Assembly: GCF_003094615.1 (NCBI RefSeq)
Contig: NZ_QDKO01000009.1
Coordinates: 434,001-498,000 of the forward strand
Reading direction: 5' to 3'
Source of the DNA: Caulobacter radicis
Lineage (GTDB): Bacteria > Pseudomonadota > Alphaproteobacteria > Caulobacterales > Caulobacteraceae
DNA: 64,000 nucleotides
Shown piece after piece: positions 34,322 to 42,873 of this stretch (positions within the stretch are counted from its first letter, which is position 1; the number at the start of each line of letters is the position of its first letter). A program made the translations under genes and the position numbers. The notes beneath the pieces are model-generated. The model ran no database searches. It saw only the letters and a program-made list of their open reading frames with translations, and was not told the origin of the DNA.

Positions 34322-34957
34322 TAGTGCCCCTCTCCGCATAGTCAATGCATGACTGATGGCTCCTTCGTGGGGTCCGCCCTAATCGTGTTCTTATTGTTGG
34401 AACGCGAATACTAGACTGAACAGCGGTTTTGGCCGCGGTTCAGCGTTGATCAGGTGGGCGGGTTCGGCAATGGGGGAGGGGGCGAGGAAGGGCTTTGCGG
34501 GCCTTCTTCGTATACGGCCGCCACATTTCAGGGCGCCGACCGGAGGTTTCCCGATTGTGCTGATCATCACACCGGCAACTCGGATAACGCCGTTTGATTT
34601 TACGCGCACGGCGACGCCGACAGACGGTTCCCCGGTCCGGGCGCCAAGGCCGCCGCGACGGTGAAATCGCGGCGGAGCCCTGTCGGCGCTGGATTTCGGC
34701 CTGAACGGCGTGTGGTGAAAATTGCCGTTCCAACCCATTTTTTGACGCGTCGGCGGCAAACTTGGTCGCAAGCGGTTCAGAAAAACTCGAATTCAATTCC
34801 CATCGATTCAGTGGGAATTGACCGGGGCCGGCAATGATCCGGCACGACCTGTTCGTTTCGTCAGCATCGGGACGACGCGCCGGCATTTCCTGAAATGTGG
34901 ATTGCGGGCGCGCTCGTGCGGCGGGGAGCGTCGGGTCGCAGTTCTGGAGGGGATACC
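34322..34957. promoter_or_regulatory. 636-base divergent regulatory region between TBDR 3 and TBDR 4
   Basis: No credible gene is seen here; the short open frames lack ribosome sites and coding bias. The region is visibly richer in A+T than its surroundings. It holds an imperfect 11-bp inverted repeat, CTGAACAGCGG (34416-34426) with CCGCGGTTCAG (34433-34443), one mismatch, nearer TBDR 3. It also holds a perfect 10+9+10 palindrome at 34793-34821, nearer TBDR 4. The length suggests more than one regulator or a small RNA, but no sRNA terminator is evident. Confidence 0.6.
34793..34821. promoter_or_regulatory. 10+9+10 operator-like palindrome upstream of TBDR 4
   Basis: TCAATTCCCA (34793-34802), a 9-base spacer, and TGGGAATTGA (34812-34821) form a perfect inverted repeat of 29 bases in total. 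Its right arm overlaps a TTGACC -35-like hexamer (34818-34823) read towards TBDR 4, the position expected of a repressor operator. The cognate regulator is not evident in the window. Confidence 0.7.
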
Positions 34958-37900
34958 ATGAACACTCGCCTACGCGTCGCCCTGTTGGCGACCACGACTC
35001 TCTGCGCCGCCGTCCTGGCCGCGCACGCCAACGCCCAGGAGGGCCAGGCCGCGACCGTCGAGGAGATCACCGTCGTCGGCTCGCAGATCAAGGGCGCCAA
35101 GGTCACCGCCGCCCTGCCGGTGACGGTGGTCGGGGAGGACCAGATCCAGGCCACCGCCGCCGTCTCGGGCGACGACCTGTTCCGCGCCATCCCGCAGATG
35201 GGCGACGTCAACTTCAACTCGCAGTACCTGCCGGGGACCAGCAACAGCGCCCGCGGCGACGTCGGCTCGGTGAACCTGCGCAACCTGGGCATCGGCAACA
35301 CCCTGGTGCTGCTGAACGGCCGCCGGGTGGTGACCCACCCTACCAGCCAGGCCAACGACAACCTGGTGCCGGTGCTGACCTACAACTCCAACGCCATTCC
35401 GGTGACGGGTCTGCGCCGGCTGGAAGTGCTGCGCGACGGCGCGGCGGCCATCTACGGCGCCGACGCGGTGGCCGGCGTGGTCAACACCGTGCTGCGCGAC
35501 GACCTGGAGGGGCTGAACGTCGCGGCCCAGTACGGCTTCGCCGAGGGCACGAACCTCAAGGAGTACAATTTCAACGCCTATGGCGGCCACAACTTCGCCG
35601 AGGGCCGCGGCAACATCAGCGCCTTCTTCTCCTATGACGCGCGCACGCACCTGCGCTCGCACGAGCAGGCCTTCACCGCCTCGGCCGACCGCCGCTCGCT
35701 GTTCGCCGACACCCGCTTCGCCGGCGCCACCAGCCTGGACGGCCGCAGCACGACCACGCCCTGGGCCTATCTGCAGACGCCGGCGAGCTTCGGCACGGTG
35801 CGCCAGGGGACGACGGCCCTGACCAGCAGCGCCGGCTATTTCCACATCCAGCCGACGACCTTCTCGGGCTGCCAGCTGAACATCGGCAACGGGCTGTGCA
35901 TCGACGACGGGGCGCTGGCGACCGCGGGCGTCGACCGCGACCTGCGCTTCGACGCGGCCTCGCTGGGCACGGCGGTGGTTCCGTCGGTCAAGCGCGCCAA
36001 CCTGTTCGCCACCGGCAAGTACGAGATCAACGACAGCGTCACGGCCTTCGGCGAGCTCGGCGTCTACCACGCCAAGACCAACGCCGGTCAGGCGCCGATC
36101 CAGACCCTGTCGTCGGGGGTGATCACCATCCCGGCCAGCAACTACTGGAACCCGTTCGGCCCGACCGTCTTCGCCAACGGCTCGGTCAATCCCAACCGGC
36201 TGCCCAACCTGAACGTCCCGGCCTCGGGCCTGGCGGTCACGCTGCGCGGCTACACCTTCGCCGATCTCGGCCTCACCCAGGTGGACGTCACCAACAAGCA
36301 GTACCGCGTGCTGGGCGGTCTGCGCGGCGAGAAGTTCGGCTTCGACTGGGAGTCGGCGGTCGTCTACTCCGAGGCCACCGCCGAGGACGTGGCCGACAAC
36401 ATCTCGACCACCAAGCTCTACGCCCAGCTCGCCCTGTCGACGCCCGACGCCTACAACGTCTTCAACGGCTCGGACCTCGCCTACACCAGCGGCCCCGACA
36501 GCACCCGCAACAGCCAGGCGGCCATCGACGCCATCCGGGTCAAGACCATCCGGCGCACCAAGAGCACCCTGGCCCTGTGGGACTTCAAGGTCTCGCGCCC
36601 GGATCTCCTGACCCTGCCGAGCGGCGACCTGGGCATCGCCTCGGGCGTGGAGTTCCGCCGCGAGACGCAGCTGGACGACCGCGACAGCCGCATCGACGGC
36701 ACGACCACCTTCACCGACCCGGTCAGCGGGGCGGTGCTGAGCGACCTGATCAACTCCAGCATCAACCCCGACACCAAGGGTCACCGCACGGTGGGCTCGG
36801 CCTATCTGGAACTGGCCGTGCCGCTGGTCTCGCCGGAGATGTCGATCCCGCTGGTCCACCGCCTGGAAGGCCAGCTGGCCGGCCGCTACGAGCGCTACAG
36901 CGACTTCGGCGACACCGCCAAACCCAAGGTCGCCCTGGCCTGGGACGTGATCGACGGCGTGCGCTTCCGCGGCTCGTGGGCCCAGGGCTTCCGCGCCCCG
37001 AACCTGGAGCAGATCAACGCCTCGATCATCTCGCGCTCGAACACCCGCACCGACTACGCCTTCTGCGAGGCCGACCTGCGGGCGGGGCGGATCGGCGCCT
37101 TCTCGTCGTGCTCGCGCTCGCAGCTGACGACGGCGCGGCGGGCGGGCAATCCCGACCTGGAGCCCGAGGAGTCCGAAACCCTGTCGTACGGCGTGGTCTT
37201 CGAGCCGAAGTTCGTGCCCGAGGCCTTCGGCCGCCTGACCTTCACCGCCGACTACTGGAAGGTGAAGCAGACGGGCCTGATCGGCGTGTTCGGCGAGGGC
37301 AACGCCCTGATCCTCGACTACCTTCTGCGCCAGCAGGGCTCGAGCAATCCGAACGTGGTGCGCGCCGCGCCGACGGCCGACGACGTCGCCGCCTTCGCCG
37401 GCACCGGCCTGACGGCCGCCGGCCAGGTGCTGTACGTCAATGACAGGTACACCAACCTCCAGCCGCAGGTGGTCGAGGGGCTGGACTTCGGCTTCCTGTG
37501 GAAGCTGGGCACCGACCGGTTCGGCGACTTCGACCTGAACGTCAACGTCGCCCACCTGCTGAAATACTACCAGTCGCCGTCGCCGGGCATCGCCGAACTC
37601 TTGAAGGCGCGCTCGGACGGGGTGATCAACGCCGGCACCACCATCACCGGCGGCGGTGATTTGCTGCGCCAGAACGGCAAGCCGGAATGGAAGTGGTCGG
37701 CGGCCCTGACCTGGCGCTACGACCGCTTCACGGTCGGCGGCTTCACCCAGTACATCGGCGACTACGACGACACCGCGCTGATCGACTCCTCGGGCCAGCC
37801 CTGGGTGGTCGACTCGACCCTGACCGGCAACCTCTACGGCGAGGTCGACGTCGCCGAGATCGGGACCAAGGTGCGGCTGGGCGTGCGCAACATCTCCGAC

Positions 37901-37993
37901 GAGCAGCCGCCGCTGAGCGCGGCCGGCTACGACGGCACGGTCTACACGCCGTACGGCCGCTACTGGTACTTCAACGTCAAGAAGCGGTTCTAG
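34958..37993 (+). CDS. TonB-dependent receptor (TBDR 4)
   Basis: The 1011-residue receptor has a signal peptide (MNTRLRVALLATTTLCAAVL, cleavage after ANA), a TonB-box-like VEEITVVGSQI, a plug (VNLRNLGIGNTLVLLNGRRV, RLEVLRDGAAAIYGADAVAG, VVNTVLRDD) and a long barrel ending YFNVKKRF. The length and plug type are those of the large Caulobacterales/Sphingomonadales TBDR class without STN domain. ATG 34958 is chosen for GGAGGGG 6 bases upstream. Downstream follow an exported amidohydrolase and a secreted protein, suggesting one uptake-and-hydrolysis unit, though a hairpin lies between receptor and hydrolase. Confidence 0.94.
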   Translation: MNTRLRVALLATTTLCAAVLAAHANAQEGQAATVEEITVVGSQIKGAKVTAALPVTVVGEDQIQATAAVSGDDLFRAIPQMGDVNFNSQYLPGTSNSARGDVGSVNLRNLGIGNTLVLLNGRRVVTHPTSQANDNLVPVLTYNSNAIPVTGLRRLEVLRDGAAAIYGADAVAGVVNTVLRDDLEGLNVAAQYGFAEGTNLKEYNFNAYGGHNFAEGRGNISAFFSYDARTHLRSHEQAFTASADRRSLFADTRFAGATSLDGRSTTTPWAYLQTPASFGTVRQGTTALTSSAGYFHIQPTTFSGCQLNIGNGLCIDDGALATAGVDRDLRFDAASLGTAVVPSVKRANLFATGKYEINDSVTAFGELGVYHAKTNAGQAPIQTLSSGVITIPASNYWNPFGPTVFANGSVNPNRLPNLNVPASGLAVTLRGYTFADLGLTQVDVTNKQYRVLGGLRGEKFGFDWESAVVYSEATAEDVADNISTTKLYAQLALSTPDAYNVFNGSDLAYTSGPDSTRNSQAAIDAIRVKTIRRTKSTLALWDFKVSRPDLLTLPSGDLGIASGVEFRRETQLDDRDSRIDGTTTFTDPVSGAVLSDLINSSINPDTKGHRTVGSAYLELAVPLVSPEMSIPLVHRLEGQLAGRYERYSDFGDTAKPKVALAWDVIDGVRFRGSWAQGFRAPNLEQINASIISRSNTRTDYAFCEADLRAGRIGAFSSCSRSQLTTARRAGNPDLEPEESETLSYGVVFEPKFVPEAFGRLTFTADYWKVKQTGLIGVFGEGNALILDYLLRQQGSSNPNVVRAAPTADDVAAFAGTGLTAAGQVLYVNDRYTNLQPQVVEGLDFGFLWKLGTDRFGDFDLNVNVAHLLKYYQSPSPGIAELLKARSDGVINAGTTITGGGDLLRQNGKPEWKWSAALTWRYDRFTVGGFTQYIGDYDDTALIDSSGQPWVVDSTLTGNLYGEVDVAEIGTKVRLGVRNISDEQPPLSAAGYDGTVYTPYGRYWYFNVKKRF

Positions 37994-38007
37994 CCGCGCG
38001 AGCAAGC

Positions 38008-38044
38008 CCCGGGCCGCCGCGCGCGGCCCGGGCGTCTTTCTTCC
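38008..38044 (+). terminator. hairpin between TBDR 4 and amidohydrolase
   Basis: CCCGGGCCGC (38008-38017) and GCGGCCCGGG (38023-38032) form a perfect 10-bp stem, followed by CGTCTTTCTT. It lies 15 bases past the TBDR stop and 20 bases before the next ATG, so it could be an attenuator that lowers expression of the downstream hydrolase relative to the receptor. Confidence 0.7.
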
Positions 38045-38063
38045 ATCAGTTAGGGGAAATCCC

Positions 38064-39851
38064 ATGACATCGCGTTCCGCCCGCATCCTGCTCGGCGGCC
38101 TGTGCGCCGCGGCGCTGTCCACCTCGATCGCCGTCGCCCAGACCAGGCCGCTGGCGGTGGTCGACGCAGAGATTTTCGACGCCACCGGCGCCGCGCCCTA
38201 TCGCGGGACGCTGGTGGTCAAGGACGGGCGGATCGTGGCCGTCGGCCCCAAGGTCAAGGCCCCGAAGGGCGCCAGCATCGTCGACGCCAAGGGCGCGGCG
38301 CTGATCCCGGGCCTGTTCGACGTCCACACCCACTGGACCCCGGCCGGCGCCCCGGCGATCACGCCCAAGATCGCCGACGCCTATCTGGCCTCGGGCGTGA
38401 CGACGGTGAACGACTTCCACCAGCAGCCGGAAAGCTTCGCGCCCCGCCGAGCGTGGCTGGGAACCCTGACCGCGCCGCACGTCAATTTCGTCGCCCGGAT
38501 GAGCACGCCGGGCGGCCACGGCGCCGACTGGGCCGACCAGGCCACCACCCGCTGGGTCGACACCCCCGAGAGCGCGCGCCTGGCGGTCGAGGAGATCGCC
38601 GCCTACAAGCCCGACGCCATCAAGGCCTTCACCGACGGCTGGCGCTACGGATCCGCGCCCGACAACACCAGCATGGACGCCTGGACGCTGAAGGCGCTGA
38701 CCGAGGCGGCGCACAAGCACAACCTCAAGGTCCTGACCCACACCGTCACCGTCGAGCGCGGCAAGGTGGCGGCGACCAGCGGCGTCGACGTCATCGCCCA
38801 CAGCCTGCAGGACGAGCCGGTCGACGCCGACACCATCGCGGCGATCAAGGCCTCGGGCCTGTTCTACGCCCCGACCCTGGCGGTCTATGAGCCGGTCAAG
38901 CCCGGCGCCAAGCCGCCGGTCGATCCCGACAGCCCCCGCAACGTGCAGGCGCGCCGCAAGTTCGGCTACGCCCTGGGCAATGTGAAGGCCCTGTTCGACG
39001 CCGGCGTGCCGGTGGCCTTGGGCACGGACGCCGGCATGCCCGGCACGCCGCACGGCCCCTCGACCCTGCGCGAGCTGGAACTGCTGGTGCAGGCCGGCCT
39101 GACGCCGAGCCAGGCCCTCGTGGCCGGCACCGCCACCAGCGCCAAGGCCATGAACCTGCTGGCCGACCGTGGCACGCTGGAGGTCGGCAAGCGGGCCGAT
39201 TTCGTGCTGGTGTCGGGCAAGCCGTGGGAGACCATCACCGACGTGCGCAGGACCGAGCGGGTGTTCCTCGACGGCCAGGCGGTGTTCGGTCCCGGCGCCG
39301 TGCGCGCCCCGGCCAACGACAAGCCGACGCCGCCGGCGGTCAAGGCCACGGCGCTGATCGACGACTTCGAACGCGCCGACGGCCGCACGAGCCTGGACAC
39401 CCTGCGCCTGGACGATTTCGACGGCGGCCGCGACCGCAGCCTGGAAGTCTCGCAGGTCATCACCCGCGAGGGCGGCGGCAAGGTGCTGAGCGTCGGCGCG
39501 CGCATGGCCACCAAGGACGACGCCTCGGCCGGGGTGCTGCTGCCCCTGACCCGGGGTTCGGTGGTTCCGGCCGACGCCACCGCGTTCAAGGGCCTGAAGT
39601 TCGCCGTGCGCGGCGACGGCGGCGCCTATGTCGTGACGCTGGTCGGCGCGGCCGGCCGCTGGACCACCAAGGTCGAGGCCGGTCCGCAGTGGAAGAGCGT
39701 CGAGCTGCCGTTCACCGCCTTCAAGCCGGTCGCCGCGCGCGGCGAGACCCCGGCCTTCACCGGGACCGACCTGCTGCAGGTCGGCGTCGAGGGCGAACGC
39801 GCGGCGGGGACCAGGCTGTGGTTCGAGCTGGACGACGTGGCGTTCTACTGA
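38064..39851 (+). CDS. exported amidohydrolase with C-terminal CIA30-like domain
   Basis: The 595-residue protein has a signal peptide (MTSRSARILLGGLCAAALST, cleavage near AVA-QTR) and a metal-dependent amidohydrolase domain: FDVHTHW (first two metal His), KAFTDGW (candidate Lys), LTHTV and IAHSLQDE (further His), and LGTDAG (catalytic Asp). From about residue 430 a second domain, ALIDDFERADGRTSL...WFELDDVAFY, resembles the CIA30/carbohydrate-binding-like beta-sandwich. AGGGGAAAT precedes the ATG. It is probably a periplasmic hydrolase acting on what TBDR 4 imports, such as a cyclic amide, dipeptide or hydantoin-like compound. The substrate is inference. Confidence 0.9.
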   Translation: MTSRSARILLGGLCAAALSTSIAVAQTRPLAVVDAEIFDATGAAPYRGTLVVKDGRIVAVGPKVKAPKGASIVDAKGAALIPGLFDVHTHWTPAGAPAITPKIADAYLASGVTTVNDFHQQPESFAPRRAWLGTLTAPHVNFVARMSTPGGHGADWADQATTRWVDTPESARLAVEEIAAYKPDAIKAFTDGWRYGSAPDNTSMDAWTLKALTEAAHKHNLKVLTHTVTVERGKVAATSGVDVIAHSLQDEPVDADTIAAIKASGLFYAPTLAVYEPVKPGAKPPVDPDSPRNVQARRKFGYALGNVKALFDAGVPVALGTDAGMPGTPHGPSTLRELELLVQAGLTPSQALVAGTATSAKAMNLLADRGTLEVGKRADFVLVSGKPWETITDVRRTERVFLDGQAVFGPGAVRAPANDKPTPPAVKATALIDDFERADGRTSLDTLRLDDFDGGRDRSLEVSQVITREGGGKVLSVGARMATKDDASAGVLLPLTRGSVVPADATAFKGLKFAVRGDGGAYVVTLVGAAGRWTTKVEAGPQWKSVELPFTAFKPVAARGETPAFTGTDLLQVGVEGERAAGTRLWFELDDVAFY

Positions 39852-39938
39852 GGGGAGGGCCAAGGGCGGCTGTCGCCGGACCGTCATGGACGGGCGCTAG
39901 AGGGGCGGTTTTCCGATCCGCCAGCGCCCGGTTCCGCC

Positions 39939-41105
39939 ATGATGAAGACGCGTCTTTCGCTCCTGCTCGCCGCTGGCGTCCTGGCCTTCGCCCTGCCGGC
40001 GGCGGCCGCGCCGCCGGTTCCGCCCCTGACCCAGAACGGCGGGACCTGGGCCTCGGGTCACGTGCAGGGCGTCGCCGTCGATCGCAAGGGCGGCTACGTC
40101 TACTACTCGTTCACCAACCTGCTGGCGAAGTACGACTTCGAGGGCAAGCTGGTGGGAACGCTGGTCGGCTGGACCGGGCACCTGGGCGACCTCGACTTCA
40201 ACCCCGAGGACGGCCGGCTCTACGGCTCGCTGGAATACAAGAAGGACCAGGCCTTCTACATCGCCGTGATCGACGTTTCCCGGCTGGACCGGGTGGGCGT
40301 GGAGGCGGCCAAGAGCGATCTCTTCCGCACCGTCTACCTGCCCGAGGTGGCCAAGGACTACGCCGCCGACCTCAATGGCGACGGCCGGTTCGATGGCGAC
40401 ACCGCCAAGACGGCCGACCATCGCTACGGCTGCTCCGGCATCGATGGGGTCAGCTTCGGGCCGGCCTTCGGACGCAGCGACGGTCCGCGCTACCTGACCG
40501 TCGCCTACGGGGTCTATGGCGACGAGGGCCGGACCGACAACGACCACCAGGTGCTGCTGCAGTACGACGTTTCCGACTGGGCGAAGCTGGCCCGGCCGCT
40601 GTCGGAGGCCGCGCCGCACCACGAGGGCCCTGCCGCGCCGCGCGACAAGGTGTTCGTGCGCACCGGCAACACCCGCTTCGGCGTGCAGACCCTGGCCTAT
40701 GACGAGACGCTCAAGCGCTGGTTCATGGGCGTCTACCAGGGCGCCAAGTCGGCCTTTCCCAACTACCTGCTGTTCGCCTTCGACGCGCAGGCCGGGCCGG
40801 CGACAGGCGATCTGGTCGGCGTGCCGGGACCTGGCGGCCAGGGCTGGGAGCAGGGCAGGGTGCTGCCGCTGGCCGCTGACGGCCTGAAGGACGAGGCCAG
40901 CGGCGTGCGCGGCTGGAACCAGAAGGCCGACGTCGGCTTCCAGCCGATCGGCGGCGGGCTGGTCTATGTGGCGGCCAATTCCAAGGTCGACGGCCGGCAG
41001 ACCGCCGACCTGACCCTGATGCGCTGGACGGGCGACGCGGCGCGCCCGCTGGTTCCGGCGACAGCGGCGGACCTGCACTCGCCCGGAGCGAGCGCCCGGG
41101 ACTGA
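39939..41105 (+). CDS. secreted propeller-like protein with an EF-hand-type loop
   Basis: The 388-residue product has a signal peptide (MMKTRLSLLLAAGVLAFALP, cleavage after AAA) and repeated blade-like segments (GHVQGVAVDRKGGYVYYSFT, LGDLDFNPEDGRLYGSLEYK, GVQTLAYDETLKRWFMGVYQ), suggesting a beta-propeller. DLNGDGRFDGD at about 147-157 is a calcium-loop (EF-hand/dockerin-like) sequence. Only two cysteines or fewer are seen. It lies 87 bases after the amidohydrolase and may belong to the same uptake locus. I do not recognise a named family or an active site. Confidence 0.75.
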   Translation: MMKTRLSLLLAAGVLAFALPAAAAPPVPPLTQNGGTWASGHVQGVAVDRKGGYVYYSFTNLLAKYDFEGKLVGTLVGWTGHLGDLDFNPEDGRLYGSLEYKKDQAFYIAVIDVSRLDRVGVEAAKSDLFRTVYLPEVAKDYAADLNGDGRFDGDTAKTADHRYGCSGIDGVSFGPAFGRSDGPRYLTVAYGVYGDEGRTDNDHQVLLQYDVSDWAKLARPLSEAAPHHEGPAAPRDKVFVRTGNTRFGVQTLAYDETLKRWFMGVYQGAKSAFPNYLLFAFDAQAGPATGDLVGVPGPGGQGWEQGRVLPLAADGLKDEASGVRGWNQKADVGFQPIGGGLVYVAANSKVDGRQTADLTLMRWTGDAARPLVPATAADLHSPGASARD

Positions 41106-41206
41106 CTGTCACAAACCGCGTCTAGGCAAGGCGCCGACTCGCTGCGGGGAAAGTCCGGTCCCGGACCGCTCCCCGCGCCAGCGCAACGTCCAGCCAGCGG
41201 ATCAGG

Positions 41207-41809
41207 ATGACCGGCGCCGACAGGGAAAGACAGCGATGGTTCGTGCGCAACGTGCTGCCGCACGAGCCGGCCCTGCGCGGCTGGCTGTCGCGCAGCACGC
41301 CGGCGGGCGTCGATCCCGAGGACGTCATCCAGGAGGCCTACACCATCCTGGCCGAGCTGGAGACGGTGGAGACCATCCGCTATCCGAGGGCTTATCTCTT
41401 CCAGGTGGCGCGCTCGGTGATCATGCGCCACGTGCGGCGGGCCAGGATCGTCTCGATCCACGCGGTGGGCGACCTGGAGCGGCTGGACCATCCCGACGAC
41501 GCCGCCTCGCCCGAGCAGCACGCGCTGGACCGGGACGAGCTGCGGCAGCTGGCCCGGGCGATCGCGGCCATGCCGGCCAAGGTTCGCGAGGCCTTCGTGC
41601 TGCGGCGGGTGGACGGGCTGTCACAGCGCCAGATCGCCGAGCGGATGCGGATTTCGGAGAATACGGTCGAGACGCATATATCGCGCGGCGTTTCGTTCTT
41701 GATTGATTGGTTCGGCCGTAGCGGAAACAAGCGGTCCCAAACCTCTAGTACAGTGGATGCGGAGATCGCCTCGCCAGATGGCCGAACGAGACACCAGTCG
41801 AGACATTGA
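41207..41809 (+). CDS. FecI-type ECF sigma factor
   Basis: The 200-residue protein has sigma region 2 (DPEDVIQEAYTILAELE...YPRAYLFQVARSVIMRHVRR) and region 4 (AIAAMPAKVREAFVLRRVDG, LSQRQIAERMRISENTVETH), and is of the FecI subgroup. The genes behind it encode a FecR anti-sigma protein (32-base overlap) and an STN-type receptor, the full cell-surface signalling set. Signal from the loaded receptor should release this sigma factor to transcribe the receptor operon. The ribosome site is weak, and no promoter could be assigned with confidence upstream. Confidence 0.94.
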   Translation: MTGADRERQRWFVRNVLPHEPALRGWLSRSTPAGVDPEDVIQEAYTILAELETVETIRYPRAYLFQVARSVIMRHVRRARIVSIHAVGDLERLDHPDDAASPEQHALDRDELRQLARAIAAMPAKVREAFVLRRVDGLSQRQIAERMRISENTVETHISRGVSFLIDWFGRSGNKRSQTSSTVDAEIASPDGRTRHQSRH

Positions 41810-42782
41810 CGAAGCGGCGTCCAACTGGACGGCGCGGCTGGATCGTGGGCCGCTGACTCCGGAAGAAGACCAGGCGTTTCAGGGCTGGCTGAAGGGCGAT
41901 CCCCGCAGCCGGGGCGCGCTGCTGCGCGCCCAGTCGCTGTTCATGATGAGCGAGTCCGCCCAGGCTCTCGGCGCGCATTACGACCCGGCCGACTTCCAGG
42001 AGCCGGCGGCGCCGAGGCCGCGCGGGCTGTCGCGGCGCGGGGCCCTGCTGTGGGCGGGCGGCGCGGGGGCGGCCGCCTCGCTGGCGGCCCTGGCCGTGGG
42101 CGTGCCGGCGGCGGGCGCGGTGACCAGCACCCGGCGCGGCGAGATCCGGCTCGTGCCGCTGAGGGACGGTTCGACCGTGCTGCTCAACACCGACAGCCGC
42201 ATCCGCGTGCGCTATGGCCAGAACGAGCGGTTCGTCGCCCTGCTGAAGGGCGAGGCCTATTTCTCGGTGGCGCGCGACGAGCGGCCGTTCGTGGTCGAGG
42301 TCGACGGCCGGCGGCTGCGCACCAGCCAGGCCGGTTTCCGCGTGCGCAAGCTGGCGGCCGATCCCGTCGACCTGCTGGTGCAGCAGGGGCGGGTGGACGT
42401 GACGATCCCCAGGCTGGCCGAACCGACGACCCGCCTGGCCCTGGACGGCAATACGCGGCTGGTGATGGCCGACCTGGTTCCGCGCCCGCAGCCGATCACC
42501 CCGTCGGCGGTCACGCGCGAGCTGGCCTGGCGCGAGGGCAAGCTGGCCTTCGAGGGCGAAAGCCTGAAGGAGGCCGCCGAGGCCTTCGCCCGCTACAGCG
42601 ACACCCGCATCGCGATCCCAGACCCGGCCCTGGCGCGCGAGCCGGTGGCGGGTCTGTTCGCCGCAAATGATCCGGTCGGCTTCAGCCGCGCCATCGCCCG
42701 GGTGTTCGACGCCCGCCTGGACCAGAAGGGCGACCTGGTCGTCCTGAGCCGCGCCTCAACCCGGACGAGCGCCTCGGACTGA
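41778..42782 (+). CDS. FecR-type anti-sigma factor
   Basis: The 334-residue inner-membrane protein has the N-terminal DUF4880-type cytoplasmic domain (EAASNWTARLDRGPLTPEED, FQGWLKGDPRSRGALLRAQS), one membrane segment at about 85-110 (LLWAGGAGAAASLAALAVGV), and the periplasmic FecR domain (GEIRLVPLRDGSTVLLNTDS, LLKGEAYFSVA, VDLLVQQGRVDV) with a C-terminal STN-like segment (LAFEGESLKEAAEAFARYSD). It holds the FecI-type sigma factor inactive until the receptor signals. ATG 41778 is chosen with GGAG upstream; it overlaps the sigma gene by 32 bases, indicating coupled translation. Confidence 0.93.
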   Translation: MAERDTSRDIDEAASNWTARLDRGPLTPEEDQAFQGWLKGDPRSRGALLRAQSLFMMSESAQALGAHYDPADFQEPAAPRPRGLSRRGALLWAGGAGAAASLAALAVGVPAAGAVTSTRRGEIRLVPLRDGSTVLLNTDSRIRVRYGQNERFVALLKGEAYFSVARDERPFVVEVDGRRLRTSQAGFRVRKLAADPVDLLVQQGRVDVTIPRLAEPTTRLALDGNTRLVMADLVPRPQPITPSAVTRELAWREGKLAFEGESLKEAAEAFARYSDTRIAIPDPALAREPVAGLFAANDPVGFSRAIARVFDARLDQKGDLVVLSRASTRTSASD

Positions 42783-42791
42783 GAATTTTTT

Positions 42792-42803
42792 GTGACCGGT
42801 CAC
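42792..42803. promoter_or_regulatory. 12-bp perfect palindrome before TBDR 5
   Basis: GTGACCGGTCAC is a perfect dyad preceded by a T6 run (42786-42791), in the 91-base gap between the FecR gene and TBDR 5. It could be an operator or a sigma-dependent promoter element for the receptor; by chance such a 12-mer is not very rare in G+C-rich DNA. Confidence 0.4.
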
Positions 42804-42873
42804 GGAAGCCCGCGGCCGGCGGCTCTCAACCCGCGACGTCGCGATCTGGGCGACGATTGGGGGCTGACTGCCG

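Noticed and set aside
34391..34886. Small open frames in the gap between TBDR 3 and TBDR 4
   Set aside because: They have no ribosome sites, no codon bias, unrelated overlapping translations, and run through the inverted repeat; the region is better read as regulatory.
41106..41206. A FecI-type promoter before the sigma factor gene
   Set aside because: A TGTCAC and a CGTC occur but only about 8 bases apart, which does not fit the spacing of ECF promoters.
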